From Euglena gracilis (lineage: Eukaryota; Euglenida; Euglenophyceae; Euglenales), in contig CP154956.1 in the NCBI GenBank assembly GCA_039621445.1, positions 8,555,443 through 8,619,442 on the forward strand: DNA of 64,000 nucleotides, read 5' to 3'. How positions within the stretch are numbered: position 1 is the stretch's first letter; the number at the start of each line of letters is the position of its first letter. Of the stretch, positions 33,350-42,672 are shown piece by piece. The position numbers and the translations under genes were made by a program. The notes under the pieces were generated by a model. It saw only the letters and a program-made list of their open reading frames with translations. It did not search any database and was not told the DNA's origin.

Positions 33350-34959
33350 GCCAACCCCATTCCAAACCCTTTCACCTGTTTCAGCAGCGTGCTTCCCCTC
33401 CTGATGTACCCATTGTCAATCACAAACTCCACCATCTCCAACACCCCCTCCTTTGACCAGCTTCCAGAAGCATCCTGTGCTGCTTCCTCTGGTGTGAGGT
33501 GCACCCACCCGTCTTTCCTTGCCCGCAGCTGGTGCCTCTTTTCCAATTTCTTTTCCTCCCATTCCCAAGCCTCACAGATCGCATCCCTGAGCCTGTCCTT
33601 CAACAGCTTCTGGTCCAATGAGGGGTACATTGTTACAAAATACACTGTGGTTGCCGTTGCACCCCGTTTGGCCACATCTGCGGCCTCAAAGCGCAATGGC
33701 TGTGCCACCTCCTCGACCGATTTGACAAACCAGCATGCCTTGGCGAACCCTTTCCTGCGGTTGTGGGCGTCCTTGCTTCGGAGGGAATGCATCACTTGTG
33801 TGAGCACACCCACCAACTCCTTGCCGGCGCCTGCAATAGACCCCTCTGGCTTTACGTGCTCCTGTCCTTTTCCCTCCTCCTTGTCTTTTCTCACACCACT
33901 TTTCCACCGTAAATTCCTTTTGGCAGATTTCCAGATTCCATAAATATATGGGATGTGCCTGTTGGGCTGAAGCCCTCTCTTTTTGTGGAAATCCCAATGC
34001 CTTTGGGTCAGGGCTTGTGGGTCCTCCTTGTCCACCTGAAAGGTGTGCCCCTCGTACAGATATCGATCCCGTTCATACATATATCTGTACTTGCACATAG
34101 CCACCACAACATGCGGTGCCCGGTCTTCCTTCAGGAACACCAAATGCTGTTGGAGGGCTCGGATTTCTTTCTGGCCTGTGTCTCCTGTGGGGAACATGGC
34201 ATTGTCGGATTTTGTGAGCTTCTCCTTCACCCTCCGGATGATTGCCGATTTCCAGGCTTCAAAATCCACAGGGTCTCCTTCCCTTTTTGTCTTGTACTGG
34301 ATATATCCATCCAGCCCCTTTCCTAACTCCTGCAACAAGGTCTCAGCCCTCTGTTCCAGTTTGTAGGCATATCCTTTGATCAACAACCCCCGCACAAGCG
34401 GACTATTGAATTTCCTGACATCAGCGGTGCAAACATGTCCTTTCCACACATCTTCCACCTGTGGATGGAGGATATGACTGAAACACGGGCAGGTTTCCTC
34501 CTGGCGTTGGTTTTTGGGGTCTTTCTCACCGTTGATGTTTTCCCAGTATTGCAGTTCAGCTTTCTTTTCTGCAGTGAGGTCCTCATCTTCAAGCGCAATG
34601 TAATTCAGCAACCAGCTGCCGATGGGTGGCACGTTCCGTTCGCACACCCAAATGCGTTCTGCTGTTGTGGGGTCTGGGTGCAACTTGCAAACCTGCGGTT
34701 CCCGAATCACTTTCCTCACCTCTGCTGCGTTCCATCCTTTGTGGGTGATCAGCAATTTCACAAAATCTCCTTTGGGCTTCTTCTTGAGCTCCTTGTGTCG
34801 CTTGAGTTCCTCCCGCACCAACCGTCCCAGCCGCCGTCGGTGGGGTCCTCCCAACGCTGGGTCCATGTTCAAGGCCTGGAGCATATCCCGCTTCTGCTGA
34901 ATGGGGATTTGCTCAAGCTGTTCCCAGCCCACGGTCCTGCCCTGAGGTGATGGCTTCAC
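33172..34959 (-). pseudogene. Reverse transcriptase, Penelope-like, catalytically broken
   Basis: 595 codons. RT landmarks: VFLKEDRAPHVVVAMCKYRY (about 274-293), HIPYIYGIWKSAK (335-347), motif A region TTVYFVTMYPSLDQKLLKDR (437-456), and motif B KGFGMGLACAPQIANLGCYP (530-549) followed by VE. By comparison with the D-F-x-T-L-Y-T form I know for this RT group, the catalytic Asp of motif A is Tyr (codon TAT). After motif B the frame shifts, and in the next frame only about 20 residues separate it from VYLGMVL, so the Y-I-D-D segment is missing. The start used is the first Met after a frameshift near 34950; coding similarity runs further upstream. It would copy element RNA into DNA if intact. Confidence 0.6.
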
Positions 34960-35676
34960 AAATATCCTTCACCCACTGTTTCGCATCTGCCAAGCCTCTT
35001 TCCGACTTTCTGTGCCACTCTCGGTGGAAATTTTCTCGGTGGGTGTTCCAGTCAGCCTTTGCACCACCCTTGTGGAACCCGCCAGTGCTCCCCACGTTGA
35101 AGCCCCGTGGCCACCAGGTGCCCAGGAAAGATGCCCACCAGCCCTCTCAATGGGCAGCTTTCTTGTGAAACTGTTTGTGCCCTTCTCGGCGCCCTGGGAA
35201 CCTCTCCACTGGCCAACAGATCCATTCAAACGGACTGGAACTGTTGCGCATCATGCTCAGTCTCAGGGGTCAGTCTCCCGGTTTCAACATCCCCAATGTG
35301 TTTTCATGCGCTCATGCGCACCATGGTAGGCCAGGCCCACGTACCCCTTCCTTGAAGGCAAATGGTGCATGTAATAGATCTCTGAGATTGTGCCACACTC
35401 CCTTCCTTCCTTGGGACGCGGTGGGAGTCACCATCTGCCCACCACCCCTGCTGGATGGAGGCAACCTTGGTCTGGACTTCCTTCAATGCCACTTTTTGCG
35501 CCCCTTCCTCCCAGACTTTTTCACACCAGGCACGATGGTCCTTCCAGTTGAAACTTCGTCCCTTGGACAAATCGTTCCCAGAAAAACTGTTTTTTGTCCA
35601 AGGGTATGGGAGTGCTCTTTCTTGGATGTCATGTCCTGCGAGTGCAGAACCCCACGGCTTGCGTGGGTGATCCCCC
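34960..35676 (-). pseudogene. Frameshifted region between CCCH and RT parts
   Basis: Coding composition in changing frames: PYPWTKNSFSGNDLSKGRSF and NWKDHRAWCEKVWEEGAQKV (35490-35610), then a second frame around LAGSTRVVQRLTGT and a third reading GGFHKGGAKADWNTHRENFH and KSERGLADAKQWVKDICEAI into the RT start. I recognise no domain. At least three frameshifts in 700 bases show decay. Confidence 0.5.
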
Positions 35677-36321
35677 TTAGATGCACTTTGGCTTCTGTCT
35701 GGTTTAAGGCCTGGCGCTGCATTCCGCTTCTGGCCCTTTATTCGGAGGAACTCCCAATAATTGTCCGACCCCATATTCACTGGGACTTCAAACTTCCGTT
35801 TTGTGTTTTCCTTGCCCTTCCCCTCCCCCTTGGGTTTTCGGCTCTCTGGCTGCTGCTGCTGCTGCTTCTGTTGCTGCTCGATTTCGTTCCCAAGAGGTGC
35901 TCGGGGTGGTAAGGGGCCTACTCCTCCACTGCGTGCCGGCGGGTACCGGTGTCACCTGCAGTGGGCCCTTTTTACCACCACAGCCCGCCGGGTCCCCCTG
36001 GGAAGGAAATGCTTCCCGCTGCTGCTTGCTGGGCTGCTGCTGTTGCTGCTGCTTCCCCGACCCTTTGGGCCCAACCTGGGCTCTTTGCTCTTGGTGTGGT
36101 TCCCAGTTGTTGTGTTGCTGTCTCCTATTGCTGCTCTCAATGGGATGGGCGTACGGGCAGGAGGTGGTCCTCCACCAGCATCCCATCCCATACTTGCACA
36201 TGCGCTGTTCCCCCGTCGGTCTGCCCCGCCCTCCCCATGGGGAGCCCCCCTCTGTGGGCTGCACTTTTTGGGTGTACCCCCACCAGTTGGCTGGGTGCTG
36301 GTACGGACAGTATGGGTATAG
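35677..36321 (-). repeat. Terminal direct repeat of the retroelement, 5' copy
   Basis: Encodes one complete CCCH finger (CKYGMGCWWRTTSCPYAH), the last half of another (LYPYCPYQHPANWWGYTQK), the Gln tract and EVPVNMGSDNYWEFLRIKGQ. It begins inside the first finger, so the 5' end of the element is truncated relative to a full unit. One unit from repeat to repeat, without the nested DNA element, is about 5.3 kb. Confidence 0.8.
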
Positions 36322-36333
36322 CTTCCCCACCCC
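36320..36333. repeat. 14-bp target duplication, right copy
   Basis: AGCTTCCCCACCCC. The first two bases also belong to the terminal repeat, so the exact junction is ambiguous by two bases. Confidence 0.8.
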
Positions 36334-36978
36334 CGGGGGGGCAGATCTGGGGGCCTTGGAGTGCCTGCCCAGGTTTGCATCCCCCCCCCAGGGTGGAGTT
36401 GGCCTCGGCTTAGGGGGTGGTTCGGGATGCAGGGGGGGACGCGGGGGGGAACTGTGGCCCAACCACCCCACACGTTTTCTTTGGTGTCACCCAAATTTGT
36501 ATGTAATTTTCCTTTGGTCGACCCAAAAATGTGCCCGGCCAAAACTCGGGACGCGGGGGGGACGCGGGGGGAACACCCCCTTAATATGCAGCCTGGTTCT
36601 GGCCGGGAAAAAGGTGGTGGCTGGATCACTCCCCAGGGTGTACCCAGCCAGTTGGCAGCTGGACCCACCTGGTACCCCTAAAACGGGCAGGCAAAAAAAC
36701 ACCCCAAATCCAGCAGGGTTGGGATAATTTAGCCAAAATTTGGAGGTAAAACCCACCTCAGAAAAACCATTTTTGGCCATGGTTGGGAGCTGCTCTCTGA
36801 AAGAACGATGTTTGCGGGCTGGACCCCACCCCCTGGGTGGGCCCCTCTGGCTTAAAGAATCCCCCGAGACCCGGAGTTTCTTTGGATGGTATTTTGGATG
36901 GATGAGGGGACAAATGATGCTCTGGAGATGCCGAGGCAGTGGCACCCAAACAAACCCCAAGACGACAGGAAAGGGGGG
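36334..36978. other. Intron-like stretch with MITE family-1 fragment
   Basis: GGCCTTGGAGTGCCTGCCCA at 36351 matches the interior of the hAT-like family-1 MITEs, so a degraded copy was probably the retroelement's target. No gene follows. Confidence 0.4.
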
Positions 36979-37910
36979 TCGGGTTTTTTTTTTTAAGACC
37001 AGGGGGGGAGGGGGTCGGCACCACCCACCCAACCCCTGGGGTGCCCCACCCCCAGGGGAGGGGGGTGGGTCCCGGGGGACCCACCCACCCACCCACTTTT
37101 GCCCGAAAATGGCCAAAATTGCTAAAAATAGCACCTTTTCAAAAATTTCGGCGCCTTAGGTGCCAAAAAAAGATATACCAGGGGGGGGAAACGCGCTGGA
37201 TGGCCCTCGGAAAAAATGCGCAAAAATGCGCAAAAAATGCACAAAAAATGCGCTGAGTTTGTGACATTCCTAAGGGAAAAAGGACTTAGACAAATTTCCA
37301 ACAGTAAACCCAAAACTAAACCAAAATCACCAAAAAGAGCTGAAATGAAGGCATTTTGGCCAAAAAAAATGCGAAAATGGGTCCGTTGGTTACAGAAATG
37401 GGTCAGTTGAACGTGGGCAAAATTCGGTGAGCATATGATTTGGGTGGAAAATGTGCAAAAATGGCAAAATGTGCAAAATTGGGCAAAAAAGGCGCAAAAA
37501 AGGCGCAAAATTGAAAATGTGCAAAATTGGGCAAAAAATGCGCAAAAAAGCCGCAAAAATTGAAAATATGCAAAATTGGGCAAAAAATGCGCAAAAAAGG
37601 CGCAAAAATTGAAAATGTGCAAAATTGGGCAAAAAATGCGCAAAAAAATGGACAATGTGCAAAAATGGGGGGAAATTGCAAAAAAAATGCGCAAAAAATG
37701 CGCAAAAATGCGCATTTTTGAAAAATTGACAAAAATGCGCAAAAAATGCGCAAAAAATGCGAAAAAATGCGAAACGCATTCCCCCCCCCCTGGATATACC
37801 CACCAGCCCCTTACCCCCACCCCCCGGGGGGGGAGGGAGGGGGTCCAAGGGACCCACGCACCCTACCCCCCTCCCCGGAGGAGGGGGGTCCAAGACTAAG
37901 AAAACCCCTG
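36979..37910. mobile_element. hAT-like MITE family 2, copy enlarged by a nested element
   Basis: The left end has GGGTTTTTTTTTTTTAAGAC and the right end CCAAGACTAAGAAAACCCCTG, as in the 8641-8875 copy. AAAATAGCACCTTTTCAAAA and a GGCGCCTTAGGTGCC hairpin lie at 37121-37158. The extra 600 bp is the GGGGAAACGC satellite element at 37182-37790. A target duplication could not be fixed because both flanks are G-runs. Confidence 0.5.
37182..37790. mobile_element. Satellite-bearing element, GGGGAAACGC...GCATTCCCC
   Basis: Begins GGGGGAAACGCGCTGGATGG and CCCTCGGAAAAAATGCGC, then long arrays of GCGCAAAAAATGC and GGGCAAAAAATGCGCAAAAA units (37440-37770), and ends GCGAAACGCATTCCCCC. A shorter relative lies at 49279-49428. 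Minus frames of over 100 codons here (FCAFFAHFLP repeats) are products of the satellite. Confidence 0.6.
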
Positions 37911-37927
37911 GGGGGTGCGGTGCAGAC

Positions 37928-38040
37928 CTTCAGTACAATGAAGCCGCCCTTGATGCGGAACCACGTCCAGTGAGCCTCCGTGAAATCGCTGAGCTTCCCG
38001 AGCCGGGGGAATGCGCGGTCCCCACCACAGCGTTGCCTAC
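37928..38040 (-). CDS. Winged-helix-like module, B exon
   Basis: Reads DRAFPRLGKLSDFTEAHWTW then FRIKGGFIVLK at an AAG|GTCTGC donor. D-x-x-F-P-x-L-G-K-L-S-D-F is the clearest copy of the A/B junction. The Trp that should precede Asp is absent in frame (GG instead), so it may come from an upstream exon, but no AG acceptor immediately before GAC was found. The donor lies 18 bases before a family-2 MITE end. Confidence 0.55.
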
Positions 38041-40014
38041 CCCCCCCCCGTTGATTGGCCCAGGCCATGCTGTTGCCCAGTTCAGGGGCCGGCTATGTTG
38101 ACTCCAACGGCCAAGGGGCCAACAAGCCCCCGGCTTAGTGCCTGGAAATGACCCCTATGGAGCAAAATTTGTCAAAATCAATTTTTTTTAAAAATCAATA
38201 TTTTTATATTTTTTATGATGACAAGTCAGAAAAACTGCCAAAAAAACAGTACGGTGTTTTGCGGCCAAAAAAAAAACAATCCCAGCATCTTGCATTTTTC
38301 TTCACTGGGGGGTTACAAATGCAACTTGGAGGGGCCAAATACAATTCAACAGCCTGGGGCGCCAATGAGCCGAGGGCCAAATGAGGACCCTCGGAGGCTT
38401 TTAAAGTTTGGCAAGCCATGAAAAAGCAGCTGCCAGACCCTTGGGGGTTGAAACACAATTTGCACCTTTGAAAAACGTGACGGGGAAAAAACACAAACAA
38501 ATACAAAAAAATGCAAGCTGCAAAATTCTTCAGGAGCTCCCCTGGGATGAGCACTTTCTGCTGGAGAGAGAAATTATCTCACCTTCTCTGGAGAAAAAAT
38601 TTCATTTTGCATCATTTTGTATATAAATATACCGTTTATTGTCAAAAAAAATGCAAAAATTACAGAAATCGACAAAAATCTTGGTCTCGGGGGGAAATCG
38701 GGGACAAAAAAAAGGAGTTTTTCATAGTCGGAAAAAAACGTTCTAGCAGAAATCGGAGAATCACTGGGAGAAAACCTCCAAAAATGTGAATTTTACCAAA
38801 TTTAAAAACATTTCAATTTTAAAACACAAAACAAAAATCGCTTGCATTTCTTAACCCCTTCCCCCCAGCTCCCAGAGGGTTTTATCACTTCTTGCGTTTG
38901 CTGCGCCGTGGTCCCAATCCACCGCCTTCAGCACCTCCTCCCGGTGCATCTTTGACGTCTGGGGGCCGTATCACAAACAACTGGCACACCAACCTCGCTC
39001 AAGGGCAGAAACGTTGAACCGAGTCTTCACCCTCAATGTATAGCCCCTCCAAACAAATCTCCCCCGGTCCACGCCAGTGTCCTATTCATTGGTTGCATTT
39101 TTCAAGGAACCAAAAAAAAACGCCCCTCCACCCCCGGAAAAACGATACCCCCACACACCCATAAGGTCTCCAGGATTCCTGTTCAACCCAGCCCACCCAC
39201 CCACCCACCCACCAATCACCTTTGGGGAGTGTACCATTCCCGCCAGGCTTCCTTTGAAGACCTAGGAGGCTCCCCCCACAGATTTCACTTAGTGACCCTG
39301 GGGGGACACTTTTCCCGGGCCCAAACCCATCCACCCACGACCCCTTGTGGCAGGGGGGTCAACCACCTGCCCACCCGCCCAAAACCCAGCCGAAATCGGT
39401 CGGAAAAACTTTCCGGCCCAGCCTTCGACCCTTTGCCGGGCCAAAACCTGACCCATGGCTGAATGCGACCAACCCCGGGAAAAGGGGTCTCGGAGAGCCC
39501 TGGAGAGCCCAGGCAGGCAATACCTCCCTCCACCTGGGGTGCCTGGTCGGGGTCGAAAAATTCCTTAAAACAATCATTTCTGGGCTTCTGGGATAGACAG
39601 GTTGGCACCATCCCTCACCCCTGAATAATATTGGGGTAAAAAAACAACGGTAATGATAATACTTTGATAAGACTACTACAGAAGATTGATGAGATACTGG
39701 ATAACACTTGATTCGCCCCACCTCTCCCCATCCCACAGCCTCGAGCGGTGGTGTAATGTGCAGGGCGATGAATGCAAAAAAAAAATCACACGAAAATGGT
39801 CGAAACAATCGCCTTCCTTTAGCAAAAAAAGGGTTGACACCGCCAAAAAAAAAAGATTTCTGGCAAATGGAAAATGCGTTTTTTTTTGCCCTTTTTGAAC
39901 AGTTTTCGACACCGTTTGTGAGTGGTTCGAACAGCCTAAAGGCGGGGTGGTCCTTGAGGGGCGGTCCGTACATTAAAAAAATCCCGTTCCTAACGCACTG
40001 CCTGGACGAGTGGA
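38041..40014. other. Intron-like stretch, no gene seen
   Basis: Unique, with poly-A runs at 38150-38850 and unique C/A-rich sequence after. 39915-39990 carries GGTCCTTGAGGGGCGGTCC, an end of the 7.4-kb candidate MITE family; a B-like peptide read there (KDHPAFRLFEP) coincides with that repeat and is rejected. Confidence 0.4.
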
Positions 40015-40145
40015 GGGCGAGCAAGTCAGGCAGCAACGGTCCCCCAGGGCGGGGGCTGTCGGTTCCGCAGCTCCCCCGCGATGGCGCGCAGGGCCGCGCC
40101 GGCCTCGGACTCCCCGGCAGGGCAGGAGGTTGAGAGGGAACTGCC
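40015..40145 (-). CDS. Winged-helix-like module, A exon, possibly frameshifted
   Basis: Reads ESEAGAALRAIAGELRNRQP then PPWGTVAA and a stop. A-A-L-R-A-I-A-G-E-L-R-x-R-Q-P matches the first A helix. In the next frame LLPDLLALHSSRQCVR follows, which looks like the L-x-x-L-L-x-x-L-D-W part, so a one-base change near 40045 would be needed to complete the half. Either the module is a pseudo-exon or there is a sequencing error in this C-rich stretch. Confidence 0.4.
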
Positions 40146-40327
40146 CCGGGAAAAGAGGCAGTGCGGTTGGTGTCCCGATGGCTCGATGGTGTGCTGCTCC
40201 ACGTGTGGAAGGTCCACTTCAAAAAAAAACCCTGTGGCTTCTACTGAAGACCGCAGCAGAGCCTGGGGGGGGGGGGCGGACCCCCCGCAAAACCACGAGG
40301 GGGAGGGGGGGCAGTTGGCTCCCGGTT

Positions 40328-40410
40328 GTCACCCGAACGCGAGCCGGCCCTGGGTCCAGTCGATGTAGTCGGCCCGGCCGGCGGCGGGCAGGCCGGGAGA
40401 GAGGGGCGGG
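40328..40410 (-). CDS. Winged-helix-like module, A-end fragment
   Basis: Reads LPAAGRADYIDWTQGRLAFG then a stop. Y-I-D-W-x-x-x-x-x-F resembles the L-D-W-D-x-x-F end of A halves. Upstream the frame is Pro-rich (PTAPPLSPG). No splice sites were fixed; weak on its own, but it lies in order and orientation. Confidence 0.3.
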
Positions 40411-40671
40411 GCGGTGGGCTGCAGAGAGACGGTGGTGGGCGGTGGCCCCGCAGGGGGGGGGGGTGTTGCTGGGCCTCGAACGGGGGCGGACCCTCGAAAA
40501 TGCGACACAGCAAACGCTGCAAAAAAAAAACACGCAAAAATGCAAAAAAAAAACTTTTTCCCATACAGCTTTTTCAAATTCAAAAAAAAATACACAAAAT
40601 ACACAAAACACAAAATGCACAAAATAAATGCAAAACACACAAAAAAAAACGCCCGTGCCTCCTTCTGGGAC

Positions 40672-40808
40672 CTGATCCCAGAGAGGGCCATCCTGCCGGG
40701 AAAGGGCGGGCCGCAGGGGCTCCCTCTGAGCCACCGCCCGGCCCCAACCGCGGCAGATGGCGAAGTGCTCCGGGTAGCGCTCCAGGAAGACGGAGAGCTT
40801 GCCGAGGT
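40672..40808 (-). CDS. Winged-helix-like module, B exon
   Basis: Acceptor CTCCGCAG and donor GATCAG|GTCCCA give a 137-bp exon. Joined to the exon at 41322 the split codon becomes GAC: TSFP-DLGKLSVFLERYPEHF then AICRGWGRAVAQREPLRPAL. This restores a full module in frame (phase 1). The tail after AICRGWG is longer than in other B halves. Confidence 0.6.
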
Positions 40809-41321
40809 CTGCGGAGGAGGGGGGCCAGTGTCTTCGCCTCTCGGGGCACCTGGGTTGTGAGGCTGGGGTTTGTGAGGCTAAAATCACTGCCCCGCGGAGG
40901 TTTTTATTCCGGACCATGGGGGATCCAGCACCCACCAGAGAGGGGGAGGTGAGGGACTCGGGGGTTGTTTTGTTGGCAAATAGTTTTTCCCGTGCGTCGC
41001 TCCACACACAGACACATATTTACACATGTACACATACATAAACATGTACATACAATATATGTATATACATATGTGTGTGTATTTGCAAGTGTATATTTGT
41101 ATGTGTATATCTGTGTAGATGTCTATCTTCACAGAGACAGAGCCTGGCCAACAAATGCAATAGCATTCAAAGCAGGCTGCTTTTTAAGACCTGCGGGGGT
41201 TCCCCCATCCTTCCAAAGGATGCCCAATAGTTGACACGGAATACTCTGAATTAGGCACCTTTTTAACTCGGAAGACCCCCCTGGGGCATCCACCCAACCA
41301 CCACCCTCCACACCCACACAC
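40809..41321 (-). other. Phase-1 GT-AG intron, 513 bp
   Basis: CCCAG|GTGTGTG on the minus strand to CTCCGCAG|ACC. Its middle (41010-41140) is a (CA)/(AT)-rich microsatellite. Confidence 0.55.
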
Positions 41322-41421
41322 CTGGGAAAGAGGTGTCCCAGCGGATCTCGTTGACGAGCTCCCAGATCCCCATCATGAGTCCCGGCCGCTGGCGGATGGC
41401 GTTGGTGATGGCCTCCAGCGC
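41322..41421 (-). CDS. Winged-helix-like module, A exon
   Basis: Bounded by TGCTCTCAG acceptor and TTCCCAG|GTGTGTG donor, 100 bp. It reads ALEAITNAIRQRPGLMMGIW then ELVNEIRWDTSFP. This is the cleanest A half and defines the pattern used here: an amphipathic helix, R-P-G turn, second helix and W-D-x-x-F-P. Confidence 0.6.
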
Positions 41422-41479
41422 CTGAGAGCACCCAAAGTTTATTGGGGTGGTGGCCCTTTGCCTGGTTATGTAAAAAAAC

Positions 41480-41665
41480 GGCAGCAGTAAAAAAGGAGTA
41501 AAAAAGCAGTAAAAAAGCAGTAAAAAAAGCAGTAAAAAAAGCAGTAAAAAAGCAGTAAAAAAGCAGTAAAAAAGCAGGAAAAAAAGCAGGAAAAAAAGCA
41601 GTAAAAAAGCAGTAAAAAAGCAGTAAAAAGCAGTTAAAAAGCAGTAAAAAAAGCAGTAAAAAATT
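41480..41665. repeat. (AGCAGTAAAAA)n minisatellite
   Basis: About 17 units of 9-12 bases, AAGCAGTAAAA with AAGCAGG and AGCAGTT variants, directly upstream of the 41.4-kb acceptor in minus-strand sense. Confidence 0.9.
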
Positions 41666-41974
41666 GGCAGCCTCAAACCAGTACCCCCCCCCGGCCCCAA
41701 TAGCCAGGTGTGACCAGTACTTAGGTCCAGGGGGGGATCCTGAGAGTTGCTAATTCACTTACTTCTTGTGTTTGTGGTTTTCCTGATGCCGAGTGGGTGA
41801 AAATGGGAAATCATTGTGTTTGGGAGAGAGTTAGGAATGGGGCTGAATTTTGAGCCCAATGTTGCTCCTGAGCTTGGGCCTAAATTTACCGAATTTGTTC
41901 AAATTCACCCCCCCCCCCGCATCACAGTAATGTCCTTGGGCCCACCACATGACGCGGCCAAATTTATGAAATAT

Positions 41975-42274
41975 TGGCAGCCTCATGCTGGGACCCTGGT
42001 CACGGTGGTGTGACGGGGGGGGGGGAGGGTATTTGTGGAGTAGGGTTAGGGTTATGTTTTGGCCCCATATTTCAGCCAATTTTTTAGGCCGAAATTTAGA
42101 CCGAAATTTAGGTCCAACCTTTTGCCAACTAAAGCCTAAAAACTAATTGGAAGCTAACATCTTGAAATCTAAATTGTAACCCTAACCCTACTCCATAAAT
42201 AAAACACCCCCTGTCATTCTACTGGGACCAGGGTCCCCGTAGTATGGACCAGGCCCCAGTAGTATGAAGCTGCC
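41975..42274. mobile_element. Fold-back element with telomere-like core
   Basis: TGGCAGCCTCATGCTGGGAC on the left faces CCCCAGTAGTATGAAGCTGC on the right. The core has GGAGTAGGGTTAGGGTTA facing TAACCCTAACCCTACTCC, and GGCCGAAATTTAG near the middle. It differs from the other members in lacking a TA microsatellite at its borders. Confidence 0.65.
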
Positions 42275-42672
42275 GAAATGTTAAAAAATAAATCCAAATA
42301 TCTTTGTCCAATATTTCCAAAGTATTCTTCTGGATCCAATATACCAGGGTCCCAGTGGTGTGGGGCTGCCTTTTCCACCTAATTTTAGACCGAAATTTAG
42401 GTCCAACCTTTTGCCAACTAAAGCCTAAAAACTAATTGGAAGCTAACATCTTGAAATCTAAATTGTAACCCTAACCCTACTCCATAAATAAAACACCCCC
42501 TGTCATTCTACTGGGACCAGGGTCCCCGTAGTATGGACCAGGCCCCAGTAGTATGAAGCTGCCGAAATGTTAAAAAATAAATCCAAATATCTTTGTCCAA
42601 TATTTCCAAAGTATTCTTCTGGATCCAATATACCAGGGTCCCAGTGGTGTGGGGCTGCCTTTTCCACCTAAT
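42095..42672. repeat. Exact 289-bp tandem duplication
   Basis: 42095-42383 is repeated at 42384-42672 without a difference that I can see. The unit starts inside the fold-back core and includes its right end plus about 110 flanking bases. Confidence 0.9.

Larger units (their letters stand above)
28211..36319 (-). mobile_element. Penelope-like retroelement with OTU and DnaJ domains
   Basis: Bounded by 14-bp direct target duplications and by 640-bp direct repeats at its ends (28211-28850 and 35677-36321). In minus-strand order it encodes CCCH zinc fingers with a Gln-rich tract, a reverse transcriptase, a third CCCH finger, an OTU-like protease, a DnaJ domain, an acidic segment with NPGP, and again the CCCH region. 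A 14-bp duplication is too long for an LTR integrase and fits target-primed insertion; direct terminal repeats from partial tandem copies ('pLTRs') are known in Penelope-like elements. A 2.2-kb DNA transposon is nested inside. Frameshifts and missing RT residues show it is inactive. I saw no GIY-YIG nuclease. Confidence 0.7.

Noticed and set aside
28211-36321. LTR retrotransposon, given the direct terminal repeats
   Set aside because: The repeats encode protein and do not start TG or end CA, no integrase, aspartic protease or primer-binding site was seen, and the target duplication is 14 bp.
37200-37770. CRISPR-like array because of regular short repeats
   Set aside because: Units are contiguous A-rich satellites without unique spacers, in a eukaryotic context.
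39915-39960. B-half-like peptide KDHPAFRLFEP
   Set aside because: It coincides with the GGTCCTTGAGGGGCGG repeat end found elsewhere, so the likeness is by chance.
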